Below, one piece after another: positions 53,556-62,201 of a DNA stretch of 64,000 nucleotides. The position numbers were made by a program, and so were the translations under genes. This DNA comes from Anaerolineae bacterium (GTDB taxonomy: Bacteria; Chloroflexota; Anaerolineae; DUEN01). Every line of letters begins with the position of its first letter. Positions within the stretch are counted from its first letter, which is position 1. The stretch is taken from contig JANXBS010000005.1 of the NCBI GenBank assembly GCA_025060615.1, forward strand, positions 140,144 to 204,143, read 5' to 3'. Under the pieces are notes generated by a model. That model had not been told where the DNA came from. It did not search any database and saw only the letters and a program-made list of their open reading frames with translations.

Positions 53556-55364
53556 CTATTGCGTGGGTTCGAGATTCATGAGGAGCAATGGCAAGGTCAA
53601 ATGCCAGAAAGCTCCGTTCACATATGGGTTCTCTTCTGTTGGCCAATTGGTCCAGTACGTGGTGTTCATGGGGATCCTATGATGCCATTGGACAATCGGC
53701 GCGTCAGGCAACTCCCTTAGCCAGATCTCCATTGCTTTGTGGAACAGATCAAAGAGCCTGGGATCACCCATGGGGACTTTGCCCATCTCATCAACGATCT
53801 TGTCGAATTCCTCATTCCGCCAACGGGAGAAGGGATACGTAGGCGTACCTGTGGGTTTGTAGTGCCGGCTATGGAACAACGTGAGGGTGAAGTATGGATC
53901 CGCAATGCTTGCCCCATGACCAAACAGCATGGTCAGCGCGGTCCCGTCTGCCATCCGATCGTAAGAGTCTGCCGGCATTGTGTAAGAAGCCTCGAATCCA
54001 GCTTTCCGTAATTGCTCGGCGATAATAGGACCAATGTCAGCGAAGATGGGGAACCCATAGATGACAGCCTGGACCCTTTTGCCTTCGGCATCTACCCAGA
54101 ACCCCTCTGAGTCAGTAGTATATCCCTTACCCCTCATCAGTCGTTCACTCATGGCTGGATTGTACAGGTTGGTGGGATACTGTTCTAGAAGGTCCTTGAT
54201 AGAGTCGATATACTTCATGAGGGGCGGATAGTACGGATAAGGAACTGTGGTGGCCTGCCCAGCCCCCTCGTAGGCCACTCGCACAAGTTCCTCTCGGTCA
54301 ATGGCATAGCTGACCGCCCATCTGACGTCGGGATCGTTATAGGGTGGCATCTCACAGTTAAACCACAATGAGATCGGCCACCAGTCTACGTAACCGTAAG
54401 GCGGCTTATCAAAAGTGTGGGTGATGACGTTGGGGTTTTGTTGAAGTACGCTCTTAATGGTAGCCGGCCGCAAGTCTAAAGTAGCATCTACCTCATTTGT
54501 AACGACAAGCTGTGCCGCTTTGGTCTCATCAGACCACGGCAAGAAGATCATACGCTCTACTTTGGGCAAGTTGGCGATGCCCACCTTAGCGGCCCACCAA
54601 TCCGGGCGGAGGTCCATGAACTTCTGCGTGGGCGTCCATAGCGTGATCCGATAGGCCCCGGTACCGAAAGGCCACCCCTTAGCTGGGTCATAGAAGGTGA
54701 AGGCTGAAGGATCTTCCACATCTTTGAAGATATGCTCAGGCACGATCTTCATGCCAGTATCAAATTTGAAGGTGAAGTAATCAAAGAGAAACCTGGGATT
54801 TGGCGCGTTAAAAACAACCCGCACAGTTCGGTCGTTAACCGCGGTGATCTCCTTGACCCAATCTCTCATTTCAGGGGAGTATTGCAGCTTCGGGGCGTGC
54901 TTCAGAAGCATCTTGACCGTGAATTCCACATCTCGTGCCGTGAAGGGCGTGCCATCCGCCCATTCAGCACCTTCACGGAGATGGATGATCAACTCGGTAA
55001 AGTCCTCGTTGTACTCATGACTCTCGGCCAGCCAGGGGATCATCTTATCAGCAAAGGCGGAGTAGTAGTAGAGAGGTTCCCACATGGCTGCATTGCCGAT
55101 CTGATGGGTGAAGCCAACAGCATAGGGGTTTCCTATTCCAGTATCCTGGAACTGTCCCGCGGAGCCGCCGAAGATCATGATTAAAGTCCGATTCCTGGGT
55201 ACAGGTTTTGGCGCAGCTTCCTTAGGCGCGGGGGCTTGAGGCGCCGGCGCAGGTGCTTGAGGCACAGCAGGGACACAAGCAGCAGCCAGAGTCGCACTGG
55301 CTATGCCCGCTCCTACCACCTTCAGGAAATCACGCCGTGAGAGTTGCTGATGTAACGCGCTCAT
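53556..55364 (-). CDS. ABC transporter solute-binding lipoprotein (SBP_bac_5)
   Basis: 602 residues. The N-terminus combines a twin-arginine motif (SRRDFLK, R10-R11) with a lipobox LAAAC (C30), then a Pro/Ala tether and a long periplasmic-binding-protein fold of the Opp family (family stretches WAVSYAIDREELVRVAYEG and FTARDVEFTVKMLLKH). It should be a membrane-anchored receptor exported folded by Tat. Family members bind peptides, nickel or oligosaccharides; the operon favours oligosaccharides. It heads the transporter operon behind a consensus promoter. Confidence 0.93.
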   Translation of the reverse strand: MSALHQQLSRRDFLKVVGAGIASATLAAACVPAVPQAPAPAPQAPAPKEAAPKPVPRNRTLIMIFGGSAGQFQDTGIGNPYAVGFTHQIGNAAMWEPLYYYSAFADKMIPWLAESHEYNEDFTELIIHLREGAEWADGTPFTARDVEFTVKMLLKHAPKLQYSPEMRDWVKEITAVNDRTVRVVFNAPNPRFLFDYFTFKFDTGMKIVPEHIFKDVEDPSAFTFYDPAKGWPFGTGAYRITLWTPTQKFMDLRPDWWAAKVGIANLPKVERMIFLPWSDETKAAQLVVTNEVDATLDLRPATIKSVLQQNPNVITHTFDKPPYGYVDWWPISLWFNCEMPPYNDPDVRWAVSYAIDREELVRVAYEGAGQATTVPYPYYPPLMKYIDSIKDLLEQYPTNLYNPAMSERLMRGKGYTTDSEGFWVDAEGKRVQAVIYGFPIFADIGPIIAEQLRKAGFEASYTMPADSYDRMADGTALTMLFGHGASIADPYFTLTLFHSRHYKPTGTPTYPFSRWRNEEFDKIVDEMGKVPMGDPRLFDLFHKAMEIWLRELPDAPIVQWHHRIPMNTTYWTNWPTEENPYVNGAFWHLTLPLLLMNLEPTQ

Positions 55365-55549
55365 CGCTCTTCCTCCTTTTGGGGACCGGCTAAGTCCACC
55401 ATCTCTTCATAAGCGGCACCAATGCAGATAAAACCACAAATCCAAATAAGTGGACAATCATGAGGTAAACCAGAAGCACATTCTGTCGTTTTCTCTTACT
55501 TCCTCTAGCAAAGAGGAGCTAAGTTAAAGTGCCAATCTATCCCACTAAA

Positions 55550-55578
55550 TTTATAACCTACATTGCTATCCATGTCAA
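55550..55578 (-). promoter_or_regulatory. Promoter of the transporter-dehydrogenase operon
   Basis: On the minus strand TTGACA and TATAAA are separated by exactly 17 nt (55578-55573, 55555-55550), about 185 nt before the binding-protein start. The leader contains a 6-bp hairpin, TCCTCT/AGAGGA around a 5-nt loop (55501-55517), not followed by a T-run. The rest of the 238-nt gap shows nothing I can name. Confidence 0.8.
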
Positions 55579-55602
55579 GCCATTTGAACGACCAAAAAGC
55601 AC

Positions 55603-56787
55603 TTACAGCTCCCGCGTGCCCAGCGTGATCACATCATGCTGCATCAAATGGGCAGTTGCAACGCCGATCACCATCCCGATCAGATACCCGTAGGGAAGCC
55701 CTACGGCGAGAAGACCTACCAACAGGCTCACGGTGAGATCGCCCCTGGAGGAAAGGTCACGCACCAATCGCATGAGCGTTAAGCCTTCAAACAGCAGGAT
55801 AACCCCCAGGATGGGAAGCGGGAAAACTTTTATGACGGTTTCAAATCCCCGCCCGAAGAACAATCCAAGGAGCACGTAGAGCGCGCCCTCAATAATGACG
55901 GAGCCTCCCGTACGCGCGCCAAAGGCATAGTGCCCTGCCATTCCGCCAGAGCCATGACAGGTGGGAATGCCGCCAAAGAAGGGATTGACCAGGTTCATCA
56001 AAGCATAAGTGAAGCTAAGCTGCCGCACCGTCAATGGGCGGTCGGGGAACAGATCTTCGGCGATCTGGCGTGTGGCCAGGATAGAGTTGCCCAGGGACAG
56101 GGGAATTTGTGGCAAGGCGAGCAAGAAAAACCCGGTGAGGATGTCTTGCCACTGAGGGATGTGAACCTTGGGTAGGCCCAGGCCGATGCCTTGAAGTAGG
56201 GATGGCGCCTGAAGTTTAAAGGCAAAAGCGTACACAAGACCGACTAGCACGAGAAAAAGAGCAGCAGGGTACCTCCTGTTCCCAAGAAAAATCACGGCGA
56301 AGATAAACGCCACTGCGGCTAACCAGTAACCCGCCCCCCCGTCGGATTGCACGTACTCCTTGAGCGCTAGCATGGCAAGCTGAAGGCCAAGCCCGAACTG
56401 AACGCCGCGCACCACACTCTTCGGCACAATCCGGGCTAGCCAGTCGACCACCCCGGATACCGACAGCAGCAGCATGGTCACGCCAATGGCAAGCCCCGCG
56501 CCATATAAAACGGAGCCCCCCACCTTTTGAGCGATCACAATGGCAGCTACCGCTTTGAGCGGCTGGACGGGCATCGGCATCCGATAGCGCAAGCCAGTAA
56601 GAATCTGCATCAGGCCAAACATGGTCAAGACGCTTGCGCCATCCAGGTTAGCCGCCAGTGCTACACCGACGACTAGGGGCAAATCTGTGCCAATGTCGCC
56701 GAAGGCGCCAGCCAACTCGTTGCGATCGAATCGAATCGAGGGCGAAGCGGCCTTGGTGATGGGTCTGAAGATTCTAACATTCTCCAC
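55603..56787 (-). CDS. MOT1-family molybdate/sulfate-type transporter
   Basis: 394 residues with about ten membrane helices. NELAGAFGDIGTDLPLVVGV near the start and GGIPTCHGSGGMAGHYAFGARTGG in the middle are the two signature stretches of MOT1-type molybdate transporters. Start is a GTG; no ATG is available nearby. It lies after the URO-D-like gene on the same strand. No molybdenum enzyme or cofactor gene is in the window. Confidence 0.88.
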   Translation of the reverse strand: MENVRIFRPITKAASPSIRFDRNELAGAFGDIGTDLPLVVGVALAANLDGASVLTMFGLMQILTGLRYRMPMPVQPLKAVAAIVIAQKVGGSVLYGAGLAIGVTMLLLSVSGVVDWLARIVPKSVVRGVQFGLGLQLAMLALKEYVQSDGGAGYWLAAVAFIFAVIFLGNRRYPAALFLVLVGLVYAFAFKLQAPSLLQGIGLGLPKVHIPQWQDILTGFFLLALPQIPLSLGNSILATRQIAEDLFPDRPLTVRQLSFTYALMNLVNPFFGGIPTCHGSGGMAGHYAFGARTGGSVIIEGALYVLLGLFFGRGFETVIKVFPLPILGVILLFEGLTLMRLVRDLSSRGDLTVSLLVGLLAVGLPYGYLIGMVIGVATAHLMQHDVITLGTREL

Positions 56788-56843
56788 AGACGGGGTATCC
56801 CTCTGATAACCCTATACCGAATCGTAGTCGGCTTTTAACTCCA

Positions 56844-56872
56844 CTCCCTGATCCCGAATGCGGGGACGGGAG
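56844..56872 (-). terminator. Imperfect hairpin between URO-D-like and MOT1 genes
   Basis: On the minus strand CTCCCGTCCCCG and CGGGATCAGGGAG form a GC-rich imperfect stem with a 4-nt loop. It is not followed by a T-run, so it may be an RNA stabiliser or weak attenuator rather than a true terminator. Confidence 0.35.
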
Positions 56873-56910
56873 CTGGAATAGGGCTAAGAGTCCGACTTTG
56901 GCAGCTTCTA

Positions 56911-57897
56911 TCACCATGCTGTAAGCATCGCTTCGATGTTGGCCAAGGGGACATCCGCTCCTGCCTCTCCCTGGCCGATCAGGCCACCGGCCGGCGTCTC
57001 GAGACATTGTTTCATCTTCCGCGCCGCTCGGCGCACATCCTCCGGAGTACCATACGGCAGCGTGTGCTGGCGATCCAGCTCCCCCCAGAAACAGATGCGC
57101 CCCGCAAACCGCTTCCCCAGCTCCTCCACCCCCATGCACCACACCTGCGAGTTCAAGGCATCCACCCCCAGGCCGATCAGGTCCTCCATGATCTCCAGGA
57201 TGTATCCGTCGCTATGAAAGAAGACGAACTTGCCAGCCCGCTTGGTCTCCTCAAACATCTCCCGATAACACGGGGCGAAGAAGCGACGCCAAATCGTCGG
57301 GCTTACAAGCAGCTGGTTCTGCGAGCCCCAGTCATCGGAGAAACTGATGGCGTCGAAGTCATGCTGCAGCGCATGGCGCAGATCGGCCATGTTAAACTCA
57401 TGCACCATGTCCCGCAGACGATAAGCTTGCGGGTGGTCCTCGGCCAGGTCTATCAACAAGGCGCTCATGCCGCGCAGCCATTGCAAACGCTCGAACAGCC
57501 GGATGAAGCCGCCGACGATGAACTTGTCACGATGTTGACGGATGGTGGCGTCCACATCCTTGTAGCCGATCCCCAGCAGGTGAAACGGGGGGCGGTAATG
57601 ATCCAACTTGGCGTAATCGGCCAGGGGGTGGTGTTTGGGCTGGGCGAAGATGCCGGGGTACTCATTGCGCCAACCGACGCCCCAAGGGTCGGTCCATTCC
57701 CCAGGGCGGTATTGGGCTTCGTCTTCCCAGACGATGCGATGACCGGAGGGGCCGAAGTCGATGGGATAGCGGCGCAGAAGCTCGTGGAGCTGGTCGCCAT
57801 AGCGTTGCCAAGCGGCCGGCAGTGTCCACAGGTCCACAGGCGTGCGATCAGGGTTGGCAAAGGTAACGGCGCGCCGAACGCGCTCTCGGCTGTCCAT
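56911..57897 (-). CDS. Uroporphyrinogen decarboxylase-like (URO-D family) protein
   Basis: 328 residues from the ATG with AGGGG nine bases upstream. It begins SRERVRRAVTFANPDRTPVDLW, typical of URO-D-like proteins in carbohydrate loci, and has a TIM-barrel with FFHSDGYILEIMEDLIGLG and LGVDALNSQ. True heme-pathway URO-D would have a different N-terminus (ND.FLRA) and no such context. The family includes corrinoid methyltransferases; its function here is unknown. Part of its 5' end is duplicated just upstream. Confidence 0.82.
   Translation of the reverse strand: MDSRERVRRAVTFANPDRTPVDLWTLPAAWQRYGDQLHELLRRYPIDFGPSGHRIVWEDEAQYRPGEWTDPWGVGWRNEYPGIFAQPKHHPLADYAKLDHYRPPFHLLGIGYKDVDATIRQHRDKFIVGGFIRLFERLQWLRGMSALLIDLAEDHPQAYRLRDMVHEFNMADLRHALQHDFDAISFSDDWGSQNQLLVSPTIWRRFFAPCYREMFEETKRAGKFVFFHSDGYILEIMEDLIGLGVDALNSQVWCMGVEELGKRFAGRICFWGELDRQHTLPYGTPEDVRRAARKMKQCLETPAGGLIGQGEAGADVPLANIEAMLTAW
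57781..57881. repeat. 101-bp perfect direct repeat, copy 1 (inside URO-D-like gene)
   Basis: This stretch in the 5' part of the URO-D-like gene is identical base for base to the one at 58026-58126. The two copies are in the same orientation, 245 bp apart, and diverge abruptly on both sides. Confidence 0.97.
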
Positions 57898-57929
57898 TCT
57901 CGCGCTCCCCTTAGTCATTTGATTCTCAA

Positions 57930-58145
57930 CTACTTACGGATCAACTCACAAAGGCTGTTTTTGATCTCCGTAGGTCGCGGGACAGATGCTCTCCTACCAT
58001 TCTCAGGATTAAACAAACATAGGAACTCGTGGAGCTGGTCGCCATAGCGTTGCCAAGCGGCCGGCAGTGTCCACAGGTCCACAGGCGTGCGATCAGGGTT
58101 GGCAAAGGTAACGGCGCGCCGAACGCACTCTGGGATGTTCACCAA
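57930..58145 (-). pseudogene. Truncated duplicate of the URO-D-like gene 5' end
   Basis: A 71-codon frame whose front part (VRRAVTFANPDRTPVDLW and the following YGDQLHE) is identical to the neighbouring URO-D-like protein, but which runs into an unrelated tail after about 40 residues and stops. It starts from a TTG with no good ribosome site. It is best read as a fragment left by a local duplication or by loss of the rest of a second copy. The genuine gene starts about 33 nt downstream of its stop. Confidence 0.85.
58026..58126. repeat. 101-bp perfect direct repeat, copy 2 (inside gene fragment)
   Basis: This copy is identical to 57781-57881. A few matching bases continue beyond its right end, then similarity is lost. 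Lack of any mismatch points to a recent event or ongoing gene conversion. Confidence 0.97.
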
Positions 58146-58151
58146 TGCCCT

Positions 58152-58853
58152 CTATGTCCCTGCGGCCTTCTCTTCCTCAGGCACATGGGATGTATCGTTC
58201 ACACAAGAGACGGACACCCCCATCGTGAACACCTGAACCACTGTGAGCGAGGCCGGGCTGATGACAAGGCGCTGGAATAAGTCGAGGTGGATACCTAGGT
58301 AATGCGCTAGACAGGCTTTGATCACGTCCGCATGGGATACCACTGCGACGGTTTGACCAGGGTGAGCACGCACAATCGCATCCAGCTCGCGCACCGCCCG
58401 CACTTGCATCTCGTAGAGGCTCTCACCGTTGGGAAAGCGAGCCTGCGATGGGATCACCTGAACCGTGCGCCAGAGGTCAGCCTGCTTCTCAGCCAACTCT
58501 TTCACGGATTGCCCGGTCCAATCACCGTATCTCACCTCTCCCAGCCCATCCCGAATGCGAACGGGTAAGCCGTGGGGCTTCGCTAGGATCTCAGCCGTCT
58601 CAATCGTCCGCTCTAGCGGACTGCTGTAGATGGCGGCGATCTTCTGCTTCGCTAGCCGTTCAGCCAACGCCTGCGCTTGGCGCCGCCCCTGCTCGTTGAG
58701 GTGAACCCCCGGCGTCCAGCCCGCTAGCCGATCGCTTCCCACCCAGTCATTGGTCGCATGGCGGATCAACAGTAGAGTTGTGGGCTGCGGCTTGTGTTGA
58801 GATTCTTCCGCTGGCTGATGGTCCTGCCCTTGAGCGCTTTCGTGATGGTTCAA
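58152..58853 (-). CDS. Histidine phosphatase family protein (phosphoglycerate-mutase-like)
   Basis: 233 residues from a TTG; no better start is visible and the first 24 residues are a charged extra. The catalytic motif is LLIRHATND (R31-H32), with SSPLERTIETAEIL, a second His in VVSHADVIKACLAHYLG, and FPNGESLYEM. Family enzymes dephosphorylate sugars, nucleotides or proteins; these features fit the group annotated as probable phosphomutases in actinobacteria. Substrate unknown. Confidence 0.88.
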   Translation of the reverse strand: MNHHESAQGQDHQPAEESQHKPQPTTLLLIRHATNDWVGSDRLAGWTPGVHLNEQGRRQAQALAERLAKQKIAAIYSSPLERTIETAEILAKPHGLPVRIRDGLGEVRYGDWTGQSVKELAEKQADLWRTVQVIPSQARFPNGESLYEMQVRAVRELDAIVRAHPGQTVAVVSHADVIKACLAHYLGIHLDLFQRLVISPASLTVVQVFTMGVSVSCVNDTSHVPEEEKAAGT

Positions 58854-58970
58854 TGCTGAGCAACCCCCTTCTCAAGGATGCACAATGCAAGATACATGGC
58901 CGCGGAGGAAGTTTCTGTATGCTGCATCCGGTATCCTGTGCCTCGCATTCCCACCAAGCTGCTGGTTTGC

Positions 58971-60857
58971 TTATGACGGCACAGCGTCCACCAGATCCAC
59001 CAGCCAATCCTCGGTATTATGTCCATGGCGTTTGCCCGTGTTGGCGCGAAAGCCCAGCGTGAACTTGAGCTCCTCACCCCGCTTGAGGAGCTTGAGTAAC
59101 AGCCGGTTGGGGCCAGAACGCAGGGTGACGCGATGTACGTTGTTGAACGGTGCCCACCACACACACTCGTCCGCTTCGCCGACCAACTCGCCGTTCAGAT
59201 AGAGGCGATAGCCATCGTTGTTGCCAATGACGATATAGGCAGATCGTTCATCTGGGGAGATGACGGTACGGGCCAGGTAGGCGCAATATGGGCCGCGCAG
59301 CCCGATCAGCCGCGAGGGATCTACTTCGTGCTCGTAAGAAGGGACGATCGCAGGCCGGCCTAGCCGGCGCGACCAGGCTTGATACATCGCCTCCACGTCC
59401 ACGTCCGGCTCCGAGAGATAGGCGCGTTGCAGTGAGACGAAGTGCTGATTGAAACGCCGACGTTGTTGCACAGGATCGCTTTCATCTGGCAGCGCATCGT
59501 AGTAAATCCCCAGCAACCGCCACAATCCTGCGCCGGCAACGCCGAAGGTGTATGTGACGGGTGGGTGCGTGCCCAGGCGAGCGGTGAAGAGATGGCGCAT
59601 GGGCCATTCGACCGCATGGGCCGGGGCGTGGAGCGCCACAGGGATGGCGCGGTGGATCGAATCCACCCGCACAACCTCGGGCACCACGGCCCAACCACGC
59701 GGCCCTTCGATGGTCAAAGAGGTGTTCGCGGGCACGGGGCCCTGAATATGCACAGTGATGTTCACCGTATCGCCCGGCGCGGCTGCGGGCAGCCCTTCGT
59801 AATTAACCCACAGACGGATGGCAGGGGCTTTGGCAGTGGCCGGCAACGGTGCCATCTTCGGCGCGCCGGTGATCTCTACACCAGTGGCGCATTCTTTGGC
59901 CAAGAGCACGCCCATACGCGCCGTATCTCGAGCCAGAGCGGAGAGGGTCATCTCAGGCCGACGGTATTCGATGCCCATCACCAGCTCATCGCCCACCGCC
60001 CGTTTGAGATGTTCTGGGATGCGGCTGGCGCCCAAGATCTGCCCGACCAGCGCGGCTGCGGTGGCCAGGGTGCAGTCGGTATCGTAGCCGCAACGAAGGG
60101 CGGCCAGCATCGTCTCCTGCAGGTCGTTGCCGCCGTAGAGCAGGCCCAGGAAAGTGAACGGCACATTGATCTGCGAGTCGCACGCCTCGGGGACTCCCGC
60201 CAGCGCCATCAGACGATCGCGGGCCTCTCGCAGGCTCAGCCCCTCGTCGTAGGCCTGAAATGCGGCGCGGGTGAGCCGCTCGATCGGGGTGTCCTTGGGC
60301 AGATAATGCATAAACATGGAGGCCAGACGGCGCACATCAGGCACGAAGAAGGCCATAGAGGCCATGGCAGCGAACATCATCTCCGCCCCGACGGACTGTT
60401 CCGTGTGATCCAAGCTGCCGTCCATAGCCGCGTAACGGGCGGCCAGATCGGGCGCGCCAGGGAAGACATAGCCCCAAATCTCGGCGCGGATAGGACAGCC
60501 CATGCCGGTCTCCCAGAATTGGTTGCTAAAACGGCCAGAGTAGGGTGGATGGATGCCCAGGCGCCAGTTGCGACGGAAGATGCCGTACTCATTGAACGGA
60601 TACCAGCACCCTTCCAGCCAGGCGGCCGCCAGGTCGTCCGACGTCAACGCGGCTCCCTTCTCCTCCAACACCTTCAGCCAGAGGACCTGAAGATCCAGGT
60701 CGTCGTTAGGGGGCATTTGGGCAGGGAACATCTCGTCTGGACGGATCTCGATCCATCCCTTGTTCCCTTCGAAGCGGGCCCCGACGGCCCCGCCCATGGA
60801 CTTGCCGATCCATCCGCCGAGGACCTGGTCGAGATAGCGGTCGTATGAGAGATGCAT
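58971..60857 (-). CDS. ADP-ribosylglycohydrolase-fold protein with C-terminal beta domains
   Basis: 628 residues from the ATG with AAGGAG seven bases upstream. The N-terminal half (about 1-345) has the ADP-ribosyl-hydrolase motifs LGGWIGKSMGGAVGARFEG, PPNDDLDLQVLWL and CGYDTDCTLATAAALVGQ, containing the metal-binding Asp positions. The C-terminal half has an Ig-like beta region (about 365-445) and a PA14-like domain with DGYRLYLNGELVGEADE and RSGPNRLLLKLL. No signal peptide. Members in sugar loci may act on carbohydrates rather than protein ADP-ribose, but this is not proven. It lies 111 nt after the lacI-type gene. Confidence 0.85.
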   Translation of the reverse strand: MHLSYDRYLDQVLGGWIGKSMGGAVGARFEGNKGWIEIRPDEMFPAQMPPNDDLDLQVLWLKVLEEKGAALTSDDLAAAWLEGCWYPFNEYGIFRRNWRLGIHPPYSGRFSNQFWETGMGCPIRAEIWGYVFPGAPDLAARYAAMDGSLDHTEQSVGAEMMFAAMASMAFFVPDVRRLASMFMHYLPKDTPIERLTRAAFQAYDEGLSLREARDRLMALAGVPEACDSQINVPFTFLGLLYGGNDLQETMLAALRCGYDTDCTLATAAALVGQILGASRIPEHLKRAVGDELVMGIEYRRPEMTLSALARDTARMGVLLAKECATGVEITGAPKMAPLPATAKAPAIRLWVNYEGLPAAAPGDTVNITVHIQGPVPANTSLTIEGPRGWAVVPEVVRVDSIHRAIPVALHAPAHAVEWPMRHLFTARLGTHPPVTYTFGVAGAGLWRLLGIYYDALPDESDPVQQRRRFNQHFVSLQRAYLSEPDVDVEAMYQAWSRRLGRPAIVPSYEHEVDPSRLIGLRGPYCAYLARTVISPDERSAYIVIGNNDGYRLYLNGELVGEADECVWWAPFNNVHRVTLRSGPNRLLLKLLKRGEELKFTLGFRANTGKRHGHNTEDWLVDLVDAVPS

Positions 60858-60953
60858 TGATAGGCTCCTTTCCTTAATGTTAGAGCATCGCAACGGTCAT
60901 GGTCAAAACGAACGAAGGCGAAAGTTGAAGGACGCGATCTATGATCGTCTTTG

Positions 60954-60976
60954 GCGGATAGTGAACGACTATCCGC
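60954..60976 (-). other. Perfect hairpin at the 3' end of the LacI gene
   Basis: GCGGATAGT and ACTATCCGC form a 9-bp perfect inverted repeat with a 5-nt spacer that overlaps the LacI stop codon. On the minus strand it is followed by CAAAG, not a T-run, so it is a weak terminator candidate at best or an mRNA 3'-end stabiliser. Confidence 0.55.
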
Positions 60977-62009
60977 TATCGGCTGATCGTTGAACGACGG
61001 GTGGCGCGGTCGTCTGCCGGATCACCAGCCTGCATTGGAGAGTTACTTGTTGCGGTGGGAGATCAGGCTGCTGGAAACGCCGCAGCAAGAGCTCAGCGGC
61101 CTTGTATCCGAGCTCGTAAGTGGGCTGCGCCACCGTCGTCAGAGGAGGCGTAGTCAGTGCTGCGAACGGGATGTCGTCGAAGCCGACGATAGACATCTGT
61201 TCGGGGACGCGAAGGCCTCGCTTCCGGCAGGCCGTGATGGCACCGATAGCCATTAGGTCATTGACAGCGAGCACAGCCGTCGGCGGATTGGGCAGATCGA
61301 GCAGGCGATAGAGCGCCTGTTCACCTCCATCTTGGGAGAGATCAGCCTCAATCATCCATTCCGAGCGGATTGGGAGCTGGTTGGCGATCAACGCTTCCTG
61401 ATATCCCAGCCATCGTCCTACGGCGATGCCTCGTGTGTAGTAGCCGCCGATGAATCCGATGGCCTGATGGCCCAGGCTGACCAGGTAACTCACCGCTTGG
61501 AACGCGCCGTCCTGGGCTCGGCTGGTCACGAAATCTACGTTGGGGTCGTTCAGGCGGTTGCCGACAAGGACGATGGGCACCCCTTTGTCCAGCAACTTAC
61601 GGATGTAGCGATTGGTCTCCGGAGCGATCTGGAGCTGAGGAGGGGTGATGATGAAGCCGTCTACACCGTGCCGGTAGACCTCCCGCAGGACGTAGAGCTC
61701 TTTTTCGGGATCTCCGTCAGTGTTACAGATGATCGGGACGTATCCCTGGCTGAACACCATATCCTGGACGCCTCGCGCCAGGGTGGCGGAATATGGGTTC
61801 TGGATATCGGGGATGACCAGCCCGATGATCAGGGTTCTCTTCTTCGCCAGCCCGCTGGCCAAAGCGCTGGGGTGATAATCCAGCTCCTGGGCTGCCTGCA
61901 GGACACGGGCACGCGTCGCCTCACTGATGCGGGCTGTGTTGTTGAACACGCGCGAGACAGTAGATGGGGATACATTTGCACGTTTTGCGACGTCGTAGAT
62001 CGTAGCCAT
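60969..62009 (-). CDS. LacI-family transcriptional regulator
   Basis: 346 residues. N-terminal helix-turn-helix TIYDVAKRANVSPSTVSRVFN (residues 3-23, in part) and hinge helix HPSALASGLAKKR, then a sugar-binding periplasmic-protein-like domain (about 60-335; LIIGLVIPDIQNPYSATLA, GFDDIPFAALTTPPLTTV). It probably represses the URO-D-like gene upstream via the palindrome at 63.37 kb. Effector unknown; sugar is likely. Confidence 0.95.
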   Translation of the reverse strand: MATIYDVAKRANVSPSTVSRVFNNTARISEATRARVLQAAQELDYHPSALASGLAKKRTLIIGLVIPDIQNPYSATLARGVQDMVFSQGYVPIICNTDGDPEKELYVLREVYRHGVDGFIITPPQLQIAPETNRYIRKLLDKGVPIVLVGNRLNDPNVDFVTSRAQDGAFQAVSYLVSLGHQAIGFIGGYYTRGIAVGRWLGYQEALIANQLPIRSEWMIEADLSQDGGEQALYRLLDLPNPPTAVLAVNDLMAIGAITACRKRGLRVPEQMSIVGFDDIPFAALTTPPLTTVAQPTYELGYKAAELLLRRFQQPDLPPQQVTLQCRLVIRQTTAPPVVQRSADSG

Positions 62010-62060
62010 GATACGTCATTAAGCCCTTCTACGCCATCATTAGTGATCTTGGGAGCGCTA

Positions 62061-62201
62061 TTATCCTCTCAGCCCTGTTACTACTACCCCTTGGATGAAC
62101 AACCGTTGCGCCAGGAAGAACAGCACGAGGCATGGTGTCAAAGAGATCATAGAAGCGGCCATCATTAAGGGGAAATCCACTAGCCCCCAATTGGATACAT
62201 G
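62061..62201 (-). pseudogene. Relic of a sugar ABC transporter permease (MalG-like C-terminus)
   Basis: Directly after the URO-D-like stop codon, in the same frame, 43 codons read NWGLVDFPLMMAASMIS, then LTPCLVLFFLAQRLF and IQGVVVTGLRG, ending TAA. This is the typical last part of a MalG-type sugar permease (FIQGI..TGL.G). There is no start or upstream part. The remainder of a transporter operon was probably deleted here. The fragment has no ribosome site. Confidence 0.8.

Noticed and set aside
57007..58047. 346-codon plus-strand frame opposite the URO-D-like gene
   Set aside because: Antisense shadow of a well-supported gene; it also runs through the duplicated segment and has no recognisable motif.
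59442..60848. 468-codon plus-strand frame opposite the ADP-ribosylglycohydrolase-like gene
   Set aside because: It is antisense to a gene with clear family motifs, has Gln/His/Gly-rich composition typical of a shadow frame, and shows no domain.
61332..62168. 278-codon plus-strand frame opposite the LacI gene
   Set aside because: Antisense shadow; the minus strand encodes a complete LacI protein with an intact helix-turn-helix.
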